Assembly: GCA_028821635.1 (NCBI GenBank)
Contig: JAPPDO010000201.1
Coordinates: forward strand, 1-12,279
Reading direction: 5' to 3'
DNA length: 12,279 nucleotides
From: Ekhidna sp.
GTDB lineage: Bacteria > Bacteroidota > Bacteroidia > Cytophagales > Cyclobacteriaceae
Numbering within the stretch: position 1 is the first letter of the stretch; the number at the start of each line of letters is the position of its first letter. The translations under genes were made by a program, and so were the position numbers. This document shows positions 7,505 through 12,279 of this stretch, in pieces. The notes below the pieces were generated by a model. The model saw only the letters and a list, made by a program, of their open reading frames with translations, was not told where the DNA came from and ran no database searches.

Positions 7505-8524
7505 TTATTCTATTTCTTTCATTTTAATTGATGATGAATATGGTAAAGTTTTAATGTAATCTTCCATAAACTCAAAATCAGGTTCACTGTTTTTTGAAGG
7601 TAACTTAATGTTTATTTCCTTCATTCTCGCTTGACTACATTTTCTACCATAATTATATCTGTATCTTTCTAAGTTTATTATTGTCACTAAAAACATTGCA
7701 ACATATTCATTCATATCAAATTTTGGTATCAGCTTTTCCACATGGTCACTTGCTGAAAAATTCAATTCTTGATAGGAGCAATAACCTAACACGGCACTAT
7801 CAACGGTCAAGACATTCCCCTCTTCCGTACTGAAATCATAAAATCCTTCAACTCCATTGTTTGTTGATTGTGTAGTAACATAAGAGAAGCCCCCTGTTCC
7901 ATATTCTTCTAATTCTAATAATGGGGTTGTTTTACTTCCTGTTATGGTAAACAGATCGGTAAGTTTAAACATTCTCCACTTTGTAGAATTTAAACTTATA
8001 CTGTTTAAAGTGAAGGATTTTTGAGAAATTAAATTTAATTGTTCTTTAAAATATAAATCAAGATGTTTTCTTGTTTTTGAAGGAATTTGACTTGGAATAA
8101 GTAACTCCTTTAATGTTTTATTTGCCTGCCTTCCATAGTTATAACGGTATTTGTTAAAATTTATGCACTTAGCGTAAAACAACATTTCAATTACTGACAT
8201 TTTTATTTTAGGCATCAAAATAAAAATATGAAAGCCTGTATAATATTTTTTAGGTTGATAAAACGTTGAGAGCACGGAACCACTTACTGCAACAGATAAG
8301 GTATGTGCCGGACTTGTGTTAATATCAATCTCCTCTTCAACAAAAGCAGAAATGCCATTATTTTTTTCTGTTCGAGAAACAAATGGTATTGCATTGGGAT
8401 TGTTCATTTCACATTCTGACATATTAACCAATTCAAGATTAACGCCATATGTTATTTCAAATAAGTCTGATATTTTAGCTAATCCTTGCATTGTTTTATT
8501 TCTAAAATTCTGATATTTACTCAA
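7505..8524 (-). CDS. BcgI-like restriction-modification specificity subunit (two TRDs)
   Basis: This 339-residue protein has two tandem target-recognition domains. Each half begins with a similar strand-turn (AKISDLFEITYG at 15-27; FKLTDLFTITGS at 186-197) and ends with a nearly identical motif (YRYNYGRQANKTLKELLIPS at 126-145; YRYNYGRKCSQARMKEINIK at 288-307). A helix follows each: KHLDLYFKEQLNLI in the middle and FMEDYIKTLPYSSSI at the end. This is the HsdS-like fold that reads a bipartite DNA site, and the length is close to that of BcgI subunit B. The TTG start at 8524 overlaps the end of the methyltransferase gene by 8 bp; ATG 8491 (MQGLAKISDLF) is an alternative. It should direct the nuclease/methyltransferase subunit encoded just upstream. 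Its frame is intact, and the exact recognition sequence cannot be predicted by eye. Confidence 0.88.
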   Translation of the reverse strand: MSKYQNFRNKTMQGLAKISDLFEITYGVNLELVNMSECEMNNPNAIPFVSRTEKNNGISAFVEEEIDINTSPAHTLSVAVSGSVLSTFYQPKKYYTGFHIFILMPKIKMSVIEMLFYAKCINFNKYRYNYGRQANKTLKELLIPSQIPSKTRKHLDLYFKEQLNLISQKSFTLNSISLNSTKWRMFKLTDLFTITGSKTTPLLELEEYGTGGFSYVTTQSTNNGVEGFYDFSTEEGNVLTVDSAVLGYCSYQELNFSASDHVEKLIPKFDMNEYVAMFLVTIINLERYRYNYGRKCSQARMKEINIKLPSKNSEPDFEFMEDYIKTLPYSSSIKMKEIE

Positions 8525-9509
8525 TAAGCCTGTTGTTATGTAAAAAAGTTACATAATTCAAAATAGTTTTTTCAAAATCCTCATCACTTAAATTCTTATA
8601 ATCAGTTTCCATGTAAGCTTCAGCAACCCACTCCATTTCTGCGGTTACACTTTTATTTATGCTTAATCCGGGTTCTCGCTTTCTATTAATATAATTAAAT
8701 AACCATTTTTCTTTTATTGTATCCCACTTTCCGTAAGCATCAATTCGTCCTTTTGTTTTTCTCTTAACAAAACCATCATCTTTGTAATAGCCGAAATAAG
8801 TTTCTTTGTGTTTAGGATGTTGTCTGTGTGCTGTAAATACCATAATACAAGAAACCACCCCTACCTTTGAATTAAAAAATAGCTCATCCGGCATAGACAA
8901 AACTGCTTCAAGCGTGTGCTTTTCTAATAACTTCTTTTTTAATTCATAAACTTTACCATTTGTTGCTAATGCACTTTGCATTGGAACAATGGCGATACAA
9001 GTACCGCCATCATTTAAGCACTCTAAATTGTTTAAGATAAATGCTAATTCGTCTGTATCTGTTTTCTTATTGGATTTGTAAGGGGGATTTAAAAAGCCAA
9101 CTGTCGGTTTTCGTTCTTTTACGTGTTTTATTATCTCTTCATCAAAACAGCTACCATTTATAACATTCGTTTTCCCATCTTGATGGATGTACATATTGGA
9201 AATTGCAAGTGCAAAAATATGCGATTGATATTCTGTTCCGATTAACTGATTGTTTTTAATTTCATTAATTTTTTCTTGGTCATCTTTTGCATCTTCAATC
9301 ATCTTATTCATTGCACTGATTAGAAATCCCCCTGTGCCTGTGCAATTATCATAAACTATCGAATTTTTATTAACATTGGCTAAATCGGAAAACAACTCGG
9401 TTATATGTGGCGGAGTTAAAACAATCCCAAGCCCCTTATCACTATTGGCATACCGTAAAAATTCAATGTATAACTGACCAAGAACATCAAAATATCTATG
9501 TGTTTTCAT
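8517..9509 (-). CDS. N6-adenine DNA methyltransferase domain of a BcgI-like subunit A
   Basis: The 330-residue reading from ATG 9509 has the gamma-class HsdM-like order: KGLGIVLTPPHI (25-36, motif X region), motif I D54-NCTGTGGF62 for AdoMet binding, then motif IV N141-PPY144 for catalysis. It methylates adenine at the system's own site to protect host DNA. It is shorter than an HsdM because the N-terminal part is missing. The same frame continues upstream without a start as VLREIIDEIDENINSF (9510-9560) until a TAG at 9582-9584, beyond which the nuclease domain lies in the same frame. The real gene was therefore probably one fused nuclease-methyltransferase of about 597 codons (10307-8517), as in BcgI subunit A. 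If the isolated domain starts at 9509 it may still methylate. The stop overlaps the specificity gene start. Confidence 0.85.
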   Translation of the reverse strand: MKTHRYFDVLGQLYIEFLRYANSDKGLGIVLTPPHITELFSDLANVNKNSIVYDNCTGTGGFLISAMNKMIEDAKDDQEKINEIKNNQLIGTEYQSHIFALAISNMYIHQDGKTNVINGSCFDEEIIKHVKERKPTVGFLNPPYKSNKKTDTDELAFILNNLECLNDGGTCIAIVPMQSALATNGKVYELKKKLLEKHTLEAVLSMPDELFFNSKVGVVSCIMVFTAHRQHPKHKETYFGYYKDDGFVKRKTKGRIDAYGKWDTIKEKWLFNYINRKREPGLSINKSVTAEMEWVAEAYMETDYKNLSDEDFEKTILNYVTFLHNNRLIE

Positions 9510-9581
9510 AAATGAGTTGATATTCTCATCTATTTCATCAATTATCTCTCTTAATACTCTTCTTTTTTTTAATCCACATGT

Positions 9582-10307
9582 CTACCTCTTTATCACACTC
9601 AATTTTTTACCTTTAATATTCGTATTCTCCAATTCATTTGAAACCGTTTGGGTTAAGAAATTTGCAAGGTTTTCTGCATTATTATAAACCCTATAAGATT
9701 TTTCAAATGCTTTATTTTCTAGTGCTATTAAGATTGAACTGATTAATAAACTTCTTTGGCTTTCAAGTATTTTATAAGTGTGTAGTTTTGAATTTAATTC
9801 CTTAGTAAATTCAAGAAGGTTGTTATAATCCTGTCTAAACTTTTCTTCACTATTTTCATAGCCTTTTAGGTAGTCCTCCGCACTTAAAAATTTATCGTCA
9901 AATTTTGATGTTGCTTTTTTTTCTGATTTCAGATGTAAAAAATGAGATATTTTTAATGATTGCATCGTTTCACCGCTTACAGCGATAGCTATAACATCAA
10001 AACTTTTTGATAAATATGATGCGTACAGTAAAGCACCGTCAACGGCGTATTCCGAATACTTTAATCTGTTTTTACTTTCGTGTTTCGTAACCTCTGCTTT
10101 ACATTCTACGACAATTAATAAATCTGAATTTTCTTTAAAAGAAATGATAAATTCAGGATAACCTTGTCCTATGCCTTTTTTCGAGGCAGTTTGTAGTAAC
10201 TTGTTAATTTTAGCATTTTCTGATCTTTGCTCTTCGATAACTATTTTGTCTGCAAATTTTTCAAAATGTTTGCGAACTAATTGTTCTGTTTTTCTTTCGT
10301 TTGCCAT
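9582..10307 (-). CDS. Nuclease domain of a BcgI-like subunit A (cut off by an in-frame TAG)
   Basis: The 241-residue product starts at ATG 10307. An N-terminal PD-(D/E)xK-type nuclease is visible: GYPEFIISF with E52, then a hydrophobic strand LLIVVE and E68-C-K70, the paired acidic residues and ExK of the fold. It is followed by a helical linker (about 125-235) with KILESQRSLLISSILIALEN and ENLANFLTQTVSNELENTNI. Type IIB enzymes of the BcgI group cut on both sides of their site using this domain joined to a methyltransferase. Here the frame ends at TAG 9582-9584, and the methyltransferase follows in the same frame. A-tracts of 6 (9603-9608) and 8 (9563-9570) flank the stop; reading one base shifted between them gives IECDKEVDMWIKK without a stop. 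The damage is thus probably a pair of homopolymer indels, real or artefactual. Confidence 0.8.
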   Translation of the reverse strand: MANERKTEQLVRKHFEKFADKIVIEEQRSENAKINKLLQTASKKGIGQGYPEFIISFKENSDLLIVVECKAEVTKHESKNRLKYSEYAVDGALLYASYLSKSFDVIAIAVSGETMQSLKISHFLHLKSEKKATSKFDDKFLSAEDYLKGYENSEEKFRQDYNNLLEFTKELNSKLHTYKILESQRSLLISSILIALENKAFEKSYRVYNNAENLANFLTQTVSNELENTNIKGKKLSVIKR

Positions 10308-10372
10308 AATTGAAAATCCAAATTTCCCTGCTTAAAACTTCATTGTTTAATATATACTACTTTCTCCTCTGT

Positions 10373-10440
10373 AAGATTTAAGACTTATCTGTACAGTTAT
10401 TTTCATACATTCTATGAGTAATTGTATTTTCTTAAATCTT
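10373..10440. repeat. 11-bp perfect inverted repeat between methyltransferase fragment and nuclease gene
   Basis: AAGATTTAAGA at 10373-10383 is the exact reverse complement of TCTTAAATCTT at 10430-10440, with 46 bp between them. Partial similarity extends a few bases beyond each arm. The right arm lies in the codons for EDLRK of the methyltransferase fragment, and the left arm lies in the leader of the nuclease gene. It could be a regulator site, a leftover of the rearrangement that truncated the methyltransferase, or chance in AT-rich DNA. Confidence 0.35.
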
Positions 10441-10537
10441 CATAAGGGGGGCTGGTTACAGTTAAAGATATAGAGTTGGGCACAAAACTATCCATAACAG
10501 AAACAGCATCTCCAACATAAAAACGGTTAGTTTTCAT
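10412..10537 (-). pseudogene. N-terminal fragment of a beta-type DNA methyltransferase
   Basis: The frame runs from ATG 10537-10535 to TAG 10414-10412, 41 residues. It contains FYVGDAVSVMDSF, then SISLTVTSPPYEDLRKYN. GD-x5-M followed by SI-x-L-x-x-TSPPY is the start of a site-specific DNA methyltransferase in which the catalytic motif IV (SPPY) comes first (N4-cytosine or N6-adenine, beta order). The AdoMet-binding and target-recognition parts (motif I, usually FxGxG, near the C-terminus) are absent, and no other frame downstream restores them. The fragment is therefore a remnant. Its ATG overlaps the transposase TGA as ATGA, the geometry of a coupled gene pair, so it may have been a passenger gene of the insertion element. 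It is not part of the BcgI-like system next to it. Confidence 0.65.
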
Positions 10538-11463
10538 TTGACCAATTCTTTATATGTAATTGACTTGCCTGTCATATTACCAAACAGACTGTTTAGTCTG
10601 TCTTGCGTGTCAATACTACAATTACCCTCATTTTGTCTAAAAGTAAACTCATGGACATATTTATTGAGATGCTTAGTAGAGAAGTTGTGGTAAGTCCCGT
10701 AGTATCCACGTTTTAATAAGACTCAAAAAATCTCTATTCCATTGGTCGTGGCCATGCCACTGACAAACACCTTTGCAGAATGATTGACCCTTAAATGCGT
10801 GTAATCGTCTGATAAACTGGCATATCCTCCTAACTCATCAGTACATACTACAGCGTCTTTGGCTACATTTTTATGAATCTTAGCTTTTAATGTTTTCTGC
10901 TGAGTATTAGGAATAACCTCAGCTTTTACTTTACCGGAACTATCTCTAAAACCCATGACAATATCTTTAGTGGCTCCACCTTGCGATCCGGGAATCTTTT
11001 TGTCCGAATGCTTGTTTGCTTCTTTACCTCCAATATAGCTTTCATCCATTTGAACCACACCTTTAAGCAAGGGGCTGGCTTTGCCACATGCCAATCTTAA
11101 CCGGTGCATCATATACCAAGCCGTAGACTGTTTAATGTCTAACTCTTTGCTTAATTGTAAACTAGAAATTCCTTTACGAGACGTAAGCATTAAATAACCT
11201 GCAAATAACCACTTGCGAGGGTCTATTTTATTTCTTTCAAGTGGAGTATTTGTGAAAACGTTGAAATATTGCCGACAGTCACCGCACCAGTAGTTAAATC
11301 CGTCTTTTTGTCTTTTAAGTTTGGAATTGAATCCACATTTGCTACAAGCAACCTCTTTGTTCCAAACCTGATCTTCAAAGTACTTATAGCACTTTCTTTT
11401 AGTTGGGTATAAAGTCATTAATTGAAACAAACTTAATGTTTTAGCTTTTGTGTATTTACTCAT
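10534..11463 (-). pseudogene. IS1595-family (ISXO2-like) transposase with an internal TGA
   Basis: Starting from ATG 11463 (GTG 11475 is an in-frame alternative), the first 246 residues carry a zinc ribbon (C40-x2-C43, C60-x2-C63), a helix-turn-helix region (SSLQLSKELDIKQSTAWYMM), and the DDE-type catalytic core: D140 in MDESYIGG, D209 in VVCTDELGGY, and the N-G-I-E motif at 241-244. Translation then meets TGA at 10723-10725. The same frame continues VLLKRGYYGTYHNFSTKHL, YVHEFTFRQNEGN and GKSITYKELVK to TGA 10536-10534, the normal C-terminus of the family. Relatives read NGIESFWxLLKRGY, so the TGA replaces the codon for the conserved Trp (TGG to TGA). The full length would be 309 residues, as expected. 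As read it is probably inactive. Confidence 0.85.
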
Positions 11464-11565
11464 TTTTTTTTTCACTATTTATTTGTAAATCAAATAGATA
11501 GCAATGTTAATTAATAAAACAATAAATGTCAAGTTTTGTGGTGATTTTTTTTGTTTTTTTTTGAA
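10534..11565 (-). mobile_element. IS1595-type insertion element or remnant, ends not defined
   Basis: The element is defined by the transposase. Its right end is probably near 11550-11565, where the UvrA coding frame abruptly stops resembling UvrA and becomes an A-rich stretch. The left end is unclear: it lies either just after the transposase stop or beyond the methyltransferase fragment (about 10412), if that was a passenger gene. I could not find convincing terminal inverted repeats or an 8-bp target duplication by eye. The rest of uvrA is not present on the other side, so the element has not simply been inserted; a deletion or other rearrangement followed. Confidence 0.5.
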
Positions 11566-11630
11566 GTAATATTTTTTAGATTATGCTCTCGTGCACCAAT
11601 AATTTCAATGATCTCTTCTCTTTTTTTCAA
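11529..11630 (-). pseudogene. 5' fragment of uvrA (excinuclease ABC subunit A)
   Basis: From TTG 11630 the minus strand encodes KKREEIIEIIGAREHNLKNI. The string IEIIGAREHNLKNI is the very conserved start of UvrA, the ABC-type damage-recognition ATPase of nucleotide excision repair, and is normally followed at once by a strand leading to the Walker A loop. Here, after NLKNIT, the frame enters an A-rich sequence and stops at TGA 11531-11529 after 33 residues. No Walker motif or zinc finger exists in the window. It is therefore a truncated end, broken at or near the boundary of the IS1595 element. It could come from the chromosomal uvrA or from an accessory UvrA-like paralogue; the fragment is too short to say. 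Confidence 0.7.
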
Positions 11631-11651
11631 ATCGAAATAGCAACTAAAGAT

Positions 11652-11849
11652 TTAATTGTTAAAAGTTTGGGCCAAGGTTATGTTCATTTTAGAATTTATC
11701 AGCACCTCAACCGCTTCCGTGGCTGTACTTGCCATCTTGTGCAAATTAAGATCATCACTGCCAATGTTTTTTTCCTGCCTTTGACATAGATAGATTTTAA
11801 CTAACTGATTCTTCTCATACAATGTTTTTTTTTTAAATAAGGATAACAC
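11652..11849 (-). CDS. Small hypothetical protein upstream of the uvrA fragment (65 aa)
   Basis: The frame runs from GTG 11849 to TAA 11654-11652. The product contains KKKTLYEKNQLVKIYLCQRQ, then SDDLNLHKMASTATEAVEVL and INSKMNITLAQTFNN. The second half reads as amphipathic helices with ordinary protein composition, unlike the Cys- and Phe-rich frame on the other strand. No signal peptide or known motif is visible. It ends 22 bp before the TTG of the uvrA fragment on the same strand, so it may be the preceding gene or the tail of one in the same unit. Family unknown and existence uncertain. Confidence 0.35.
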   Translation of the reverse strand: MLSLFKKKTLYEKNQLVKIYLCQRQEKNIGSDDLNLHKMASTATEAVEVLINSKMNITLAQTFNN

Positions 11850-11873
11850 TCACCGATGTGTAAATTAAATCGC

Positions 11874-11915
11874 AAAAAAACCGAACCGGTAAAAGGTCTT
11901 TTACTCCGGTATCGG
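11874..11915 (-). terminator. Rho-independent terminator on the minus strand
   Basis: CCGA/ACCGG/TAAAA (11881-11894) pairs with TTTTA/CCGGT/TCGG (11899-11915), with a 2-nt and a 1-nt bulge and a 4-nt loop. On the minus strand the stem is followed by seven Ts (A at 11874-11880). This is a good intrinsic terminator for transcription arriving from the right, yet no clear minus-strand gene lies within 300 bp on that side. Confidence 0.6.
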
Positions 11916-12001
11916 GCTATTTCATAAGTTTCTAACTGGAAGCGGGCAATTTACTCCGGAATTCTTGCAGCCCATTTTGAGGTTCTTGCAGATCTCTCTC
12001 C

Positions 12002-12034
12002 GTGCCCTTTGTGGCTTCTTGGTGCCCTTTGTGG
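12002..12034. repeat. Short tandem repeat GTGCCCTTTGTGG x2
   Basis: GTGCCCTTTGTGG occurs at 12002-12014 and again at 12022-12034, a 20-bp period, with CT or TT after each. Just before, TTCTTGCAG occurs twice (11962-11970 and 11983-11991). Sequences of this 'GTGxCCTTTGTGG' kind are seen between genes in many bacterial genomes. The 38-codon minus-strand frame across it reads only repeat peptide, so it is treated as non-coding. Confidence 0.55.
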
Positions 12035-12173
12035 TTCAATCGTTATTAATATGTTTAGCGAAGGCATGATACGAACAAAAATAAAAATCACGGTAATCCT
12101 TAAAATCAAATAAACCCCGTTCAAGACAGACTACACCCTGAGAAAAAAAATTAAAAAAAAACTTGCAAAAACG

Positions 12174-12204
12174 TTTGCATCTTTAACTAATTGTTTTATG
12201 TTTG
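12174..12204 (+). promoter_or_regulatory. Bacteroidota housekeeping promoter (TTTG-N19-TATGTTTG)
   Basis: TTTG at 12174-12177 and TATGTTTG at 12197-12204 are separated by 19 bp, an exact match to the phylum's primary sigma factor consensus (-33 TTTG, -7 TAnnTTTG). Transcription would begin near 12210, giving a leader of about 25 nt before ATG 12235. It drives the gene that runs off the right edge. Confidence 0.7.
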
Positions 12205-12234
12205 CACCTTAATTAATTACTAAATAATAAAATT

Positions 12235-12279
12235 ATGAAACGGATATTAAATTCTACAACTCGAAAATCATTGTTTAAA
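12235..12279 (+). CDS. Start of a gene running off the right edge
   Basis: ATG 12235 opens a frame of 15 codons to the end of the window: MKRILNSTTRKSLFK. A strong promoter lies 31 bp upstream and the leader is AT-rich with no Shine-Dalgarno, as is usual for Bacteroidota. The basic start could be the n-region of a signal peptide, as in many exported proteins of the phylum, but no hydrophobic core is visible yet and nothing can be said about function. Confidence 0.6.
   Translation, partial: MKRILNSTTRKSLFK

Noticed and set aside
10723..10725. TGA as selenocysteine
   Set aside because: The family has Trp here, not Cys; no selenocysteine stem-loop is apparent, and a TGG to TGA change explains it.
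10481..11540. Candidate IS terminal inverted repeats sharing CACAAAACT (10481-10489 and, inverted, 11531-11539)
   Set aside because: Only 9 bp match, flanks do not, and the left copy lies in methyltransferase codons, so it is probably chance.
11583..11789. 68-codon + strand frame
   Set aside because: It is antisense to the uvrA fragment and the 65-residue frame, starts without signals, and is Cys/Phe-rich.
11951..12067. 38-codon minus-strand frame with EPQRAPRSHKGHGE
   Set aside because: The peptide simply reflects the GTGCCCTTTGTGG tandem repeat; such repeats are intergenic in many genomes.
1..12279. CRISPR array, tRNA or rRNA genes
   Set aside because: No regularly spaced repeats longer than the 13-bp pair at 12002-12034, and no tRNA cloverleaf or rRNA core sequence was recognised by eye.

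Overview
The window looks like a chromosomal segment of a Bacteroidota (Bacteroidetes) bacterium. The DNA is AT-rich. The first gene ends in a type IX secretion (Por) sorting domain, and a promoter near the right edge fits the Bacteroidota consensus TTTG-N19-TAnnTTTG. Several genes start with TTG or GTG, and Shine-Dalgarno signals are weak, as is usual in this phylum.

Left part (1-6221). This holds ordinary cell-envelope genes, mostly on the + strand: the tail of a T9SS-secreted protein, an exported MORN/YwqK-like protein, a HemY/amine-oxidase-type FAD oxidoreductase, a GT-C membrane glycosyltransferase, yidD on the opposite strand, and a BamA/TamA-type outer-membrane protein. The oxidoreductase and glycosyltransferase are 15 bp apart and probably act together on a lipid-linked or surface glycan. 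The outer-membrane protein gene is split by a frameshift at about 5088-5120. A small minus-strand gene (339-506) lies in the first gap.

Middle and right part (6310-11849). Every gene here is on the - strand and the region looks accessory. In transcription order it contains: a small conserved-looking ORF and the first 22 residues of UvrA, cut off; an IS1595/ISXO2-type transposase with an in-frame TGA where the family has Trp; a 41-residue N-terminal piece of a DNA methyltransferase whose ATG overlaps the transposase stop; a BcgI-like (type IIB/IIG) restriction-modification system made of nuclease, methyltransferase and two-TRD specificity subunit; a 53-residue basic protein; and two divergent copies of a GSWP/GSNP module on either side of an exported 140-residue protein. 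The nuclease and methyltransferase halves are in the same frame, separated by one TAG, and two A tracts beside it suggest compensating indels. The module-exported protein-module layout resembles toxin/immunity cassettes, but I do not recognise the family.

Right edge (11850-12279). This is non-coding: a minus-strand rho-independent terminator, a short tandem repeat, then a strong Bacteroidota promoter and the first 15 codons of a + strand gene.

The most interesting points are the unrecognised GSWP/GSNP modules, the reversible-looking break in the restriction subunit, the transposase/methyltransferase ATGA overlap, and the concentration of broken genes around the IS.
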